Origin: Trichuris trichiura
Lineage: Eukaryota > Nematoda > Enoplea > Trichinellida > Trichuridae
Length of the DNA: 64,000 nucleotides
Assembly: GCA_037903355.1 (NCBI GenBank)
Contig: JBAJFE010000048.1
Coordinates: 337,010 to 401,009 of the forward strand
Direction of reading: 5' to 3'
Positions 1 to 11,487 of this stretch are shown in pieces. Both the position numbers and the translations under genes were made by a program. Every line of letters begins with the position of its first letter. Position 1 is the first letter of the stretch. Under the pieces are notes generated by a model that worked only from the letters and a program-made list of their open reading frames with translations, was not told the DNA's origin and searched no databases.

Positions 1-1095
1 ACACCACTTGCAGAGCAGCCGGTACATCCAGTCCTTCGCTATCACTTCTGTCGGCTTCTGTTAATCGTTTCGTAAAAGTGACCGAACCATTTGAAATTTA
101 GTACATTGAATTTTGAAATTTAGCGTCATTTTTAATCTTCTAATACTGGACCCAGACTGTTGTAGTCAGGAGCGAACAGTATGGAGAGGAAAGAGTGAGG
201 AGATTGGTGCGATATCCTATCAGTTCCATGCAGTCTCAAGTTAGTCTTCTTGCGTTTAATTTAAGGGACTAGACGTCTAGGGTAATCATTTTGATCTAGG
301 GTCGACTCGACTTGCTTCAATTTACCGCGTAGGAATTCTTCGTTTCATTGGTCGAAAGCCCTGTCCATCACACCTTTTACTGCACAATTGAAAACTAATT
401 TTCAATAGAGGGAGTTAAAGAGGAAGTAAAGATGTGGGTTGGTTAGTTTTTTGTTCACTGCTGTTTTAAAGTGGTCCATTTCGCGGCTGAAAACCCTGCC
501 TATGAACGGCCATCTTCACTTCTATTTCCATTCCTTAGTGAACGAGATAATGCCAGAAAATAAGCTGTTTAGCTTTTCTAGAAATTTCTCTTTGTTGCTT
601 TTTCTGATTGTGAAAATTTCATGCACATGTCGTTTGAAAAAATTTGGGCAGAAGTAAGAATACCAGCTGATGAAAGAAACTTCTTCTAATCTGTGAAGGC
701 CACTGTCGGGACTGCAATCAGGAAGTTTTTCGCCCGGGACACCTTTCTGTTGGCTAAGAGGTTCCCTGAAAATGGACGCTGTTGACGTCTCTTATACCAA
801 GTTTTACCAACGTAACGTGCAATAAGTTGAGCTTGATTCTACTTTTGCTGCCTAGTTTTTTTCTACAGGCTTAGTGTAAGATCTAGGGCCAGTTTAGTAG
901 GGACGATAGTAAAAAGATCCTTGAACACAGTTTTTCTTAACGGCACCGTAGGCTCTCATGATTAAAACCTTTATTTTCTTTATTTACGGACAGGATCCTG
1001 TTAATTAAAAAGAAAAGTGGAGCTTACAGGTGTCTAAACGTCACCAGTCATCAGCGGTTCAACTAACAGTAATGATAAAGGAAAAGATAAAGAAA

Positions 1096-1500
1096 AAGTA
1101 CCGTTTGAACAACGCCCTGGGGTAGTGTATGAAATCAAATGCGATTGTTCAGCCTCATACATTGGGGAAACAGAAAACACCTTGGTTCACAGGTTCCAGG
1201 AGCCCTTGAAGTCCACAATTCTGTACAGGAATGCTGTCACTCGGTTACAAACAGGATAATCCACTCCATCACGTAATCGGGCCCTAACTTTAGCACCTCT
1301 AGACTCAATGGAATGGGCAGCTCAAGCTTCAGCGGTACCACAGCACCGCTGCAGGGGCTAACTGCATGCGAAAGCGCTGTACAGAGAGAGCCATCTTATG
1401 ATGAGGAAGACAAAAGAGCCCCTTAAATTATGTACAATCCAAACATAAACCGCGACAGTGGTACAGCAGCGAGTGAGCTCTGTACTAACACCACGAAGTT
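1096..1500 (+). pseudogene. Penelope-like element, GIY-YIG endonuclease remnant
   Basis: One frame reads GVVYEIKCDCSASYIGETE, the GIY-YIG endonuclease N-terminus with Cys-x-Cys as found in Penelope-like retroelements (PLEs). After frame changes, a block reading NPNINRDSGTAASEL matches the conserved C-terminal NINRD motif. Stops and frameshifts make it non-functional. No RT is seen upstream, so this is a truncated copy. Confidence 0.75.
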
Positions 1501-2013
1501 CACAGGCAGCTGCCTCCTAAGCGAACCTCATGCTGATAGACAATGACCACACACGACATCTTCCTGGGAACGAAAATCATGGCCTCCCTTTTCTCTTCGC
1601 CTTAAAGGTTTTTGAACACGTTGGATTTGTTTTCTACGTCATCCCCAATTCCAAATCTTTCCTTTTATTTTATCTTAGTTTATCCAATTTTCTTTCGTTT
1701 CGTTAATTTACGTACTTTGTTTATTTTTATTTTATTTTATTTATTTCCTTTGCTTCATCTATTAATTTTTTGTACTGTTTTTGTGTTTTTCTACTGATGT
1801 CCCCGTTTCACACCCCTTCCCTCTTTTTCTCTCTTTTCTGTTCTTTCCGTTCACTTTAATATCTCTTGGTCGTTTTAAACCTCCTAAGACCCCGCCTTTA
1901 AACTGGTTAGAGCATAGATTCTTAAACGTTTCCGCTCAATCGTCCCCGTGGAAAAATTGTTGCAATACCACTATTCGTGGGAAAATTTTGCGGAAAAGAC
2001 TTCTACTCCAGTC
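1501..2013. other. No gene seen; pyrimidine-rich stretch
   Basis: Low-complexity T-rich DNA (about 1660-1860). The short open frames here are rich in Phe and Leu because of the base bias and look like no known family. Confidence 0.5.
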
Positions 2014-2376
2014 GTCTTCGATGGCCTCCCTGCCCTCCTTGAAACGCCTTATCCACTCATAAACAACTGATTTAGATGGTGAACTACTTCCGTAAACCTA
2101 CTGCAAAGATTGAATAATCTTCCTCCATTACAGACCAAGCTGGGATAAAAATTTAATGTTAGCTGTGACCTCAAAACGAAGATTTTTCATAACACGAGAA
2201 AAAAGGTTAATTTAGGAGCAGCTTGTACCCTACTGGCGCAACGTCGGATAGGGCTACCTTTCCGTACAAGTCTGAAGATAACGGAGATAAGATGAAACAT
2301 GTTTTGCCTATCGGTTGGCGTTCTGTTAGGCACTGCACCTTCTTTCCGGTAACTTTCCGAACGTCCCTTGTATTTA
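2014..2376 (-). pseudogene. mariner transposase 5' fragment
   Basis: Nucleotide similarity to the 5' part of the mariner at 53810-54150 is continuous, including the stretch that codes for the N-terminal HTH (…KWIRRFKEGREAIEDD). The catalytic part is missing, so this is a 5' fragment with decayed terminal sequence. Confidence 0.7.
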
Positions 2377-4261
2377 GTCAAGACAGAGTTCAGCGAATGA
2401 CTGAGCTAACCACGCTTGCTCATGACCATAGTGAGTAACAAAATCAAAAGGGAATCTGCCTGTTCTGATGATTCCACAGCATCAGAACACTTTTCAATCA
2501 TCAGACATACTTTCGCTGAGGAAAACTGAAAGTGCGTAGTTAAGGAAAGCCTTGATGCGAATTGGAAATTCAAAATGTAAGTTTGCTAATTCACAATAAT
2601 AAGATTGGGCTCACAGGGAGTGAAATCTTCAGAACATGGTTTTGATGATTTGCAAGCTAATTCAACCATTCCGAGACCAATAGCACTTTGCTTCATCAGT
2701 AGTTTTTCAACGTGAACAGCAATGATAAGATATAAAGGTGTGCCGTTGCCTGCGCTGACAGTCAGCACTCTAAGGCAGGTTTCTTTGATAACTCTCCTGC
2801 TCTAGGGATAATTCTGCCAGAGTTCCTCTTGTGCGACTCCCAACGCCCCCGCACGGGATTCCCGTCGCCCCTTGGAGAGGGGGGATATCGCCTACTTTTA
2901 GAACCTATGGGTTAGATTGACCAGTGGACAATAATTTTTTGCGTTTTCCCATCACGGTTGCACTGAAAGCGGGAAGAGCGGCTTCCCAAAGTTTCGCTCA
3001 ATAAAAAGTTTTCACGGACTAAACATTCCGTACTTAAACTATGCGTGACAACAGCCACCCGTAATTTACTTCAGACTGCTGCCAATGAAAACTTGCTTTC
3101 ACAGTGTCTATTGGCATTCGTGAAAGTTAGCTGGGATATAGCCGTTGTATAATCATCGTCATTATCATCATAAATTCATAAAAAGTTTTTAAAATCTGCT
3201 TGAGTAAACATTGATTTTCTGCACTAGGTTTGTAACGTACAGATAGTTCTTGTATAAAGCGTTTTCCGCCTATACGCGATTTTACATCCGTGTCGCTTTT
3301 TCACATAACGCGATTCTGTTTTCGTTCAGACGTGATCTTACCTGCTGTAAAGCGGGAGCGCATGGCAAAGTCGCCCTGTGTTTTCATCCACCGGAAGCAA
3401 ACTGCGCCCTTTGTCTGAACTTATGCGCATTCTTCAGTGACAAGCAAGCGAAGGGTTGATTCTGTTGTGACAAAAACGTTTATGATTAATATCAAATGCT
3501 ATCCGAAAATTTTAGTCGTTTGTTGAACACGTTAAACGGGAAACAGCAAGCTCTTTTTGCCTTAACAAACTGCAGGCCCATTATGAATTGGCCACTTTTG
3601 AAATTTATTCCGGCTACTTGTAGCGCGCAGGCCGCCTCGTCTGCTTAAGCAGCTTTGCGTAAGAACAGTGAATATGTTATGGGTAAGTTGGGCCTTCTTC
3701 TTAAATGCCGACACGCTGACTTCTTGCTAAAAGAGTTTCGGGTAGTTTGGAATGATGCCTGAAATACAGGCACTGAGCACATCTTGAGTTCAACATATTT
3801 CTCTTTCCCAAGAAACATAATTGGGTCGCATAGAAAAGCCCTCGCGGTGCTCAACACTGATCTCACTAAGGCTCTTTTAGGGCAACGACTCCTGTTAAGG
3901 CAACAGTCATTACTTTTGTGAAGCACAGAACAATTGATCACTTTCCTCCATGGCACAGGGAAATATACTGAGCAGGAAACTAGCATTCTGCATTGCTCTG
4001 AATCCTGAGAGTTCAAAAAAGCTGAAATGTTCAGCAAACATTCCTCCACGACAGAAACCTTAGGGAACGTGGTCACTGATCTCATTTCTGTACCGTTAAA
4101 TGGCATCTAAACACAGTTCTAGCTAAAAGCCTGAAGTTTGTTGCTACTATGAAGCAGCTCCATCCCTCGACATCTTTCTGTCTGTGAAACACAGCCTGGC
4201 TTCGGTAGGAAACTAAATGGCTCAAACGACGGGTGCAGTTGCAAATACGCTTTCATAACAC
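2377..4261. other. No supported gene
   Basis: No recognisable coding family, RNA gene or element boundary. A 153-codon open frame on the - strand at 3645-4106 has no recognised similarity and is probably fortuitous. Confidence 0.5.
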
Positions 4262-4950
4262 TCCCCTGATGTCAGACTAAACCTCACCAGCTTTGAACAA
4301 AAAGTTTTTAAAGATCTCAGACGAAATTCGAACTTCATCATCACAAGGGCTGATAAGGAGTATGCCGTTGTTTTACCGCATAGTTTCAGAATTCACAAAC
4401 CCTTAGCATCTGATCTGACTGATGAAGTAAGAAGTGCTCCGTCCCTCGTTGCCTACTCAATTCGCGCCAAAACTAGGTAGCATGTCACTAGACAAGGTCT
4501 GACAGTAGATGTACTTAGTCCGCAACACCAAGTACCTTGGACTGTACGGACTTGCCAAAATCCTCAAGGTATACGTCCAAACGAAATCAGTGTTATCGAG
4601 CGCAAATAGCGTAACTTCCTGTTTTTGCTCGTATCTGCAATTTTTAGTGAATTCAGTCACGAGTATGAAAACGATCTGAGTCAAGAACAGCAAGGACTTC
4701 TGCAAAGAGTTCAGGTAATTTTACATTTTCCTCACTGACGTTATGATGAGTTATGACGTTAAGGACCTCTTCAAACGCCTATTATTACGTACACTCTCAG
4801 GGTCTTAGAAGATCTTCCCATGGCCGACGTAAACCTCATACGTAGGACGCCTGGCAACTTGTTCTACCTGACACTGGTTTCCTTTTGCGCGAAGAAAGGG
4901 AACTTCTAAAAAGCTTTTCATATATTAACGGAGCATACATTTGTCGTGAG
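4262..4950 (+). pseudogene. Penelope-like element reverse transcriptase remnant
   Basis: The frame reading NFIITRADKEYAVVL matches the N-terminal RT motif of PLEs (ITKADKGNAVV type). Further on, in shifted frames, YGLAKILK and SYDVKDLF match the PLE RT blocks usually written YGLPKIHK and SYDVxxLF. Several frameshifts and stops; inactive. Confidence 0.7.
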
Positions 4951-4959
4951 AGATGTATG

Positions 4960-5110
4960 AGTTAGATGGGAAAAAACTCAATTAGAACAAACGGTCGGAC
5001 GCAAACCAAGCGCTGCCATCTGCCTGTACATTTCACTGTGCACTACCTACCTACTACAGTCTATTTTCTTAAGGTGGGAAGTTTAAAGAAAATAAATAAT
5101 TAGAAGGTAC
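4960..5110 (+). repeat. Dispersed repeat, copy 1 (second copy near 48140-48290)
   Basis: About 150 bp including AGCGCTGCCATCTGCCTG and GAAGGTACAATATAA, alignable with 48140-48290. It lies directly downstream of PLE RT remains here, so it may be PLE-derived, but the family was not identified. Confidence 0.55.
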
Positions 5111-5929
5111 AATATAAACCAAATCAATAAATGCATAATGTTATCACGGAGATTTGACCTCTGTTCATTTGGTGAAACTTACAAGACTTGCCTGTTTTCG
5201 CCTTCAGCGCATGAGATCTGGAAAGTTTATGAAATTGTTGAATATTTCTGGACTAATTTTAAAAGAACCGGCAACAAAATTATGTCTCAGGTTTTAAGAA
5301 CTAACCGTTCAAGCTGCTGTTCAATAGCAATAATCTAAAGCAAAATCTTTTGCCGTTCTGCACAAACGAAAACAAGAATTTGGTTCTGATCTAGGATATA
5401 TGTTTTATTCGGTACAGGATAATTTCATACCTTGATTTTACTTCAGTTTAGCTACAACACTGAATTACCGGGAATTGAAAATTCCAAGTAAACCTGATTA
5501 CGCTTGGCTTTTCCATTTGGTGTAAAGTCCTGTGCAAATCTACTGAAAACCTTTCACTATAACTCGAAGCTAACACAAAATGTGAAACGTGCTGGATAAG
5601 AACAGATCAAATTTAAATCGTTAACTAAACCTTCCGTGATCGTACAGGAGAAAGAAAGCGGTTTTCGTACACGCTCAGCAGCCAGAAATTATTAGCTGCA
5701 AGAAAAATCCGCAATGCTAAACGTGTGGTTCATGAACGTCGAGTAATGTGAATCTTCCACTCTACATTGTGTAGTGCTACGGATGGCACTGTTACACTGC
5801 TTAACCGAGTTCCCTTCCGTCCTCTCGTATGAGTACCTGCACATATCGACCTGGATACGGCAGAGACTAGGAAAACCGGTTTTGAAGGAGTCGTCAACGC
5901 TGTCGGTGCCCCCTTTTTTAGTGTGCGAA
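5111..5929. other. No supported gene
   Basis: AT-rich, no recognised family on either strand. Confidence 0.5.
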
Positions 5930-7303
5930 AAAATTTCACTGTTGTTTGTGCGCTGTTTTTTAGAAAATAAACTCGTGGTATAGTTACATCAGTTCGCCTG
6001 ATCATATCGCGTTGCGTGACATAGGTTTCCTGTGCCGTGCGAGCAGGGAGAATTAGCGACATTTAGATTCTTTCTTCCTTTGTGTCTCAAAGTTGTTAGT
6101 ATCACTGAGATGCAGTCGCCCAGTTCGTGTCGTTCTGTTCGTATCGGTCGCAGAGTTATTCGATCACCTGTCAGGTGTCCAGACGTTCTGCCCGAGCAAG
6201 CACAGTCTTTCCTCACTGCTTAGAAAGTATCCGCACCAACCCACGCTTGCATGCCAATCACACATATAAGGATTGTTGAGCGCCGGGTCCTACGTCATCA
6301 AGTAGCTGAATGTCGCCTTCAGAGAAAGTGCAGCACAAGTCAGAGCAGTTGTCGCAGAGCCTGAACGGCAGTATAGCGGATAGGGCACAGCCTATCACGC
6401 AAAATTTGTCATCTTTCACTCCAGACAGATGGATTTCAGAAATAGTTGTATCGTCCCTGACGTTGCTTTCAACACCACCGTCTTGGCTACGAGAAATTGC
6501 ATCGGCAGTTAACACAGAGCCATTTGACGGTGATCCGCTTAAATGGGGCATATTCATTACCAGTTTTAAGTCCCTCGTTCAAGACTCTATGGGATCAAAC
6601 GCCCAACGACTGGTCATACTTCGTCAGCTACTTTTGTCATCGCTGAGGTCAGCCTTAGCTTCGTTTTTGCACAGCCCAGACGCCTATACGCACGCTTTAA
6701 ATGATCTACGGCGCCTGTACGGGAATTCAAACGCAGTATACTCAGCATGTCTTCAGAAGCTGTCTAACCCTGAACCTATGAAGCCCCGGAGTGAGGCTGA
6801 TATGCAAAGGCTTTACTTGGAGTTGCATGGTACACTTAATATCCTGCGCACCCGAGGCATGAAGCGATACTAGTCTTTCCACCAACTGATCAGAAAACGA
6901 AGATAGCTGCGTCGAAATTTGACATGTGAGATGACTCATGAGTACATCGACACCAGAACTTGTAATGCTTTCAGTAACACCGGTTAGTGCGGATATTTTC
7001 TTGACAGTGAGGAGAGACTGTACTTGCTCAGGCAGAACGCCCGGACAACTCGACACGGAATCGAATAACTCTGTGGCCGATACAAACAGAACGACACGAA
7101 TTGGGCGACTGCATCTCAGCGATACCAACGACTTTGAGACATGAAGGAAGAAAAAATCTAAATGCCGCCGGTTCTCCCGGCTCGCACGGCGCCAGAAAAC
7201 TATATCACGCAACGCGACATAATCAGGCCAACAGATGTAACTATACTATGACTTTATTCTTAAAAACAGCGCACAGACAACGACGAGAATTTCTTCGCGT
7301 ACT
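5930..7303. repeat. Inverted repeat (about 310-bp arms) enclosing a BEL gag fragment
   Basis: Left arm 5930-6237 and right arm 6978-7303 are reverse complements at high identity; both contain GAGATGCAGTCGCCCA or its complement. They bracket a BEL/Pao gag piece. Since gag normally lies just inside the 5' LTR, the arms may be LTR/leader sequence placed head to head rather than a TIR. Confidence 0.75.
6310..6873 (+). pseudogene. BEL/Pao retrotransposon gag fragment
   Basis: 187 codons. The middle reads FDGDPLKWGIFITSFKSLV, a hallmark of BEL/Pao gag (PF03564-like region), followed by a block with LRRLYGNSNAVYSAC and LELHGTLNILRTRGM, all typical of the family. No zinc knuckle or pol follows, and the frame ends at a stop inside gag. 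It is a different copy from the element at 56-62 kb, on the other strand. It lies between two inverted arms. Confidence 0.8.
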
Positions 7304-8905
7304 GAAAATGGAATCACTGAGGCATGTGGATTTGATTCAGCGGAAACTCTGCTAAACGTCCATAAATGTTTTAATTAGTTTTTTCCAATTCAGTCCCTTG
7401 GCACTGTCATTTTGTCATGTACTCTAAAAAGGCCAATTTTTTACGGTGTTTCTAATTCACTACCAGATAGAAAACATATTTTATGTGACATTTAAGATGA
7501 CGGAGAAGTGTTAGCCACAGTGCGATGTGCTGGACCTCAACTCAAAGCTAAACAGGGATCTAAGTCCTAAAACCAATTGGCTGCCTTACAGATTTCAGAA
7601 CTGACGTGGTATGGTTGAATTCATGGAAAGAAGTTGTCAGACAGGTGCACTTTTAAACGGTGATTTCAGTTCTTCCAAGCAGGAAGGTTGTTTCCTTTCT
7701 TCTTCAACAGGATGCAAGCTACGTAAAGAACATATACGACCGAGAAACTGAGAAATCGAAGAAATTCGAAAATCTCAAGATTCTTCCCGTTATTTACACC
7801 AGTCAGAGGGAAGTATGGATAGACAATGAAGCTTTTAAGCGGTGATTCGAAAGCAAGTCTATACTTGAAGTGAAAGACTATTAAAAGGTGACATGTAAAA
7901 GTGACAAATTGCTATTGCTAATAAGCTACGCGCCTTCGCATTCATCGACAGCCTTCAACAGGATGGACGAACTTGTGACTGTCAAGTTGCCGCCACCTAA
8001 ATTTGCATTTTTAATGCAGCCGATGAATCAAGGAGCTACCGCAACTTCGAAACAGCTATGAAGAAAAGTACCTTTCCGTCACCTCTTATTGTCAGAGGAT
8101 CAGAACGTTGATTCTGTCGTGAACTTTTACAGGAAAACGGCATTTGAAAAATTGTTGTTATGTGATCACTGAAAGCTAATACTCCATAAAACGGTCGACA
8201 TGTGGAAACATGCATAATCATTTTTATTCACAGAGGAGAGTGTAGGCATTTCAGAAGTATTTATGCAAAAGAACATAAAGCGGTAGAAGTGCACAAAGGA
8301 TAAAAACCCTTCTTTGGTCCAATGATTCCTCAAGTGAGCGACATTGTGCCCTTGGAGTAAGGAAATGATTAGGGGCAATAATGGGCTCGAGGGACGAGTG
8401 TTCTAAACCAGTTATAAAAATTTAGGGGTCTGCGAAAGGTTAGGGGAAGTACAGCTACTACGTTTCGCAAGTCTTTTCAGTCATCCCCTGCCATTCGATC
8501 TTCCCGACGGTAAGACAGCAGTATGAAACTTGAGAAAAGTGACCAAAATCACTGAAATAATTTATCATGTTCTCATCTTAATATGGGTTATAGAGCAATA
8601 AATCTATCATTTCCGATTAGCTACTATGACAGTACCTGCGTTAAGTAACCGAGACCGGTGACTACTAATAATAGTAAATGAGCGGGCGGTCTGAGCGGCG
8701 GGCGTTAACAAGGAAAAACTTCCGTTTCTCCGTCCAGATTTCGCTGGTCGTAATGTTTTAGTGTTTATTACTGAAGCTTTAAAAGTCGTTGTAATGAGCT
8801 TTTGAAAGAAAAGGAAACATGAAGTGAATGAGTAGAAGAATGCATCAGCAAACGCGCAAAGCTTTGTCTTTTGTCACCACACAGAGTAGGTTTTATAAAT
8901 GCAGC
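7304..8905. other. No supported gene
   Basis: Only short open frames without recognised similarity. Confidence 0.5.
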
Positions 8906-8919
8906 AATACCACTATTTT

Positions 8920-9179
8920 TTAAAATGTAACTTCTTGGTACGGGACCGTATAGTTTCATGTCAAGTTTCTTTTACGGAAAGTTTGTCCCGCTGATAATAT
9001 TTTTAATATTCCGGAGCTTTCAGGTCAAACGAGACCCGTCTTTAGCAGTGTTAAAATAAAGCAAGACTTTATTGCTTTATTTTAACACCGCTGAAGACGG
9101 GTCTCGTTTGACCCGAAAGCTCCGGAATATTAAAAATATTATCAACGGGACAAACTTTCCGTAAAAGAAACTTGACATG
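8920..9179. mobile_element. Hammerhead-bearing foldback element, family A, copy 1
   Basis: Near-perfect inverted repeat of about 120-bp arms around a small loop near 9065. Flanking direct repeats AATACCACT plus a T-run (8906-8919 and 9180-9193, slightly diverged) look like a target-site duplication. One outer end extends about 30 bp further (TTCTTGGTACGGGACC), an asymmetry shared by the family. The right arm holds an intact ribozyme core; the left-arm core is mutated (CUAAAGA). Confidence 0.8.
9088..9125 (+). ncRNA. Small hammerhead-like ribozyme core
   Basis: CTGAAGA (9091-9097), stem II GGGTC/GACCC, then GAAA, AGCT, C, CGG. Stem I pairs CCG (9088-9090) with CGG (9123-9125). The AGCU palindrome could form stem III only by pairing of two molecules. 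An extra C lies between CTGANGA and stem II. Confidence 0.6.
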
Positions 9180-9630
9180 AATACCACTTTTTTCTATTAT
9201 TTCTGTGACTCTCTTGCTGTCCCAGTCGCACTGTCAGATTTCGGAAATAGTTTCTCCAGAACAGATGGAACTGATTGAAGAAAGAAACGAGAAAGCAGCC
9301 AAAAAACTGCCATCTGCTTAAAGTCCTAAATAACAATGCGCTCATACCCTCATAAAATTTACCTTTCGAGTAAAGTTTTATATATTTCTGTCGCAAGAAT
9401 GAAATTCTTTTTTCAAAGGGATATTTTAAGTCGCGTCCTTACCGGGTGTTTGATGCCAATCACTCGGCAATCTCTTTCTTGTTTTTCCCTCTTTGAGTAA
9501 ACCAGCAATCATACACTGTATTATTAACCAAGCCGAACTCTTCCTTACCTGAGCCATTTCACGAGCACACAATTTGAAAAACTTTCCAATTCTTCTTTCC
9601 CTTGTAAGGTTAATTCTGCTGTTTTAAATT

Positions 9631-10020
9631 GGTCTTCTGGTTCACGAGTTTGGCTTGTGTGATGTATCTGTAAGTAAACTTCAAAGTGCCCTACCGACGA
9701 ATGGATGAGCAAATTGTTAGAGAAAATACAGAACACTTTGGATACCGTACGTTTCGGAACTGCTTTTGTTCCGTCGTCAGCAGCGCTAGGGAGGACGGAG
9801 GGAGGGAGGTTGTCGTTCCTCCCTTACACTGCTGACGACGCCACAAGAGCAGTTCCGAAACGCACGGTATCCGAATAGTTCAGTATTTTCTCTAACAATT
9901 TGTTCATCCATTCGTTGGTAGGGCACTTCGAAGTTTACTTACAGATAAATCAAACTGGCCAAACCTGTGAACCAGAAAACCAACTATGAAACAACCTAAG
10001 CCTGTTAAAGGACAACCCGT
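9631..10020. mobile_element. Hammerhead-bearing foldback element, family B, copy 1
   Basis: Inverted arms containing CCTACCRACGRATGGATGAG, flanked by a 12-bp direct repeat CTGTTTTAAATT (9619-9630, 10021-10032). The right arm is longer by about 40 bp. The left arm carries a - strand ribozyme core; the right-arm core has a broken stem II. Confidence 0.8.
9744..9784 (-). ncRNA. Small hammerhead-like ribozyme core
   Basis: On the - strand: CTGACGA, stem II GGAAC/GTTCC, GAAA, palindrome ACGT, A, then CGGT pairing with GCTG across stem I (two G-U pairs). Confidence 0.6.
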
Positions 10021-10839
10021 CTGTTTTAAATTAGGAGATTTATTTTAGATTTTCTATTTTTCTAGCCGAGTCTCCTTTGCTGTACAATTCTTGAATTTAC
10101 CTTCTAAAATTAGCCCTGCAATGATTTCAGCGCCCTCGTGAAGATTTTGTTACTCAGTTTCGAAGTACAGAACGCTGACTATTGTATCCGATGCGAACTG
10201 CTTCAAAGCAGCTTCAGCCGAATATTGCAGCAACGTAGTGGTCTATCAATCACGTAAACCTCAGGTAAACTTTTGTCGTTTGAATTGATTGAAAACCAGA
10301 TACCTTAGTTATTGTTTTCACTGTTTCATTTATTCTGCAATTCAACTACGGACTAACCCGGACTTGAACAAAGTTCGCATGTATATTTACTAGAGACGAT
10401 CTGTGTTCAGCGGGTGAAACGGCTTATTTGCTTAAAAAGTGCCAGATCGTCAGCTGAGCCGTGCTTCTCAGCGGTGTTTGTTTCACATGTCACAAACAGT
10501 AATTAGCATACTATTGACAGAGATGGCCAAAATCTTGAACGGTCAAAACCCTGAATGATAAACTCCTGAAGGATCAAAATCCTGAAACGGAAAACGTCCA
10601 CTATCTTACCACCTATCCCATTCAAAAATATATCACTTTTAGGGCACCGTTCGTTCAAGACTTTGACAACATTCGGGATTTCGGCGTATTTTGTAATGAG
10701 CCACAAGGCTTCATCACTACTTCATACGGTATGTGTTCTTGCCCGTTGATGGGTTCTGAAATTAAACCGAAGCAAATGCCCTACCAACGGATGGATGAGC
10801 AATTATTAAGGAAAAATACAGAACAAATTCTTAACAGTT

Positions 10840-10878
10840 TCGGAGCTTTCGGGACTAACCTTGTCCCGTCGTCAGCGA
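10840..10878 (-). ncRNA. Small hammerhead-like ribozyme core
   Basis: - strand CTGACGA, stem II GGGAC/GTCCC, GAAA, AGCT, C; stem I TCG with CGA. Compared with other copies the third stem I pair is U-A instead of C-G, and stem II has changed on both sides together. Confidence 0.6.
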
Positions 10879-10895
10879 TGGTGGTAATGGTACTT

Positions 10896-11270
10896 TTACT
10901 CCGATGTTAGGGTATTTATAGGTACTAAGGGGGCGCCAGTCGGTATGGAACAACAACCCGTTTTACTGATAACAGATGTCCATATCGAGCTGACCTCCAC
11001 CCCTTTGTCACGGTTAATGGACACATTGGACATGTTATTGCGAATGAACAGGGACTCCTTTATTTGCCTAAGGCGAAAATGGCTCTCGCGGCAAACGATG
11101 GACGGGTGCAGGTCACGTGAACATTGAGAGGAATGCTCAGCAACCGCGGAGGTGTTCTTCGCTTTTTCCATGGCTTGTAACGGCGGAATAGTTCTAGGAC
11201 GTCCCCGACGTACCCTGTATATTCCATGTAGTTCCTCTTCCGCGGATCGGTAACTCTTGAGCGCGTTCAT
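10896..11270 (-). pseudogene. PLE endonuclease C-terminal region
   Basis: 124 codons open on the - strand. It contains SAVAEHSSQCSRDLHP, LRQIKESLFIRNN and SINRDKGVEVSSIW, the conserved region that follows the GIY-YIG fold in Penelope-like endonucleases. The GIY-YIG catalytic part and the RT are missing, so it is a fragment, but its open frame suggests a fairly recent insertion. Confidence 0.75.
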
Positions 11271-11487
11271 GTGTTCTTTAAATCTGTCAAATAGCTCTGA
11301 AAGCTCCGAAACTGTTAAGAATTTGTTCTGTATTTTTCCTTAATAATTGCTCATCCATCCGTTGGTAGGGCATTTGCTTCGGTTTAATTTCAGAACCCAT
11401 CAACGGGCAAGAACACATACCGTATGAAGTAGTGATGAAGATCCACTGCCCCGTTAAGAAACACCCTGTGTTCAGAGCCACAAGGCT

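Larger units (their letters stand above)
10711..11474 (-). mobile_element. Truncated Penelope-like element inside foldback arms (family B, copy 2)
   Basis: Inverted arms (about 10720-10860 and 11300-11460) flanked by a perfect 13-bp duplication GAGCCACAAGGCT (10698-10710, 11475-11487). The right arm extends past the left by about 35 bp. Between the arms, the - strand codes for the C-terminal end of a PLE endonuclease. This links the foldbacks to PLEs: they look like 5'-truncated PLE copies bounded by inverted terminal units. Confidence 0.8.

Noticed and set aside
3645..4106. 153-codon open frame on the - strand
   Set aside because: No recognisable motif, no splice context and odd composition; likely chance or a shadow of decayed element sequence.
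8920..9179. Interpretation of the foldbacks as ordinary cut-and-paste MITEs
   Set aside because: Variable 11-16 bp duplications, an asymmetric long end, PLE endonuclease remains inside several copies and a conserved ribozyme-like core do not fit a standard TIR transposon.
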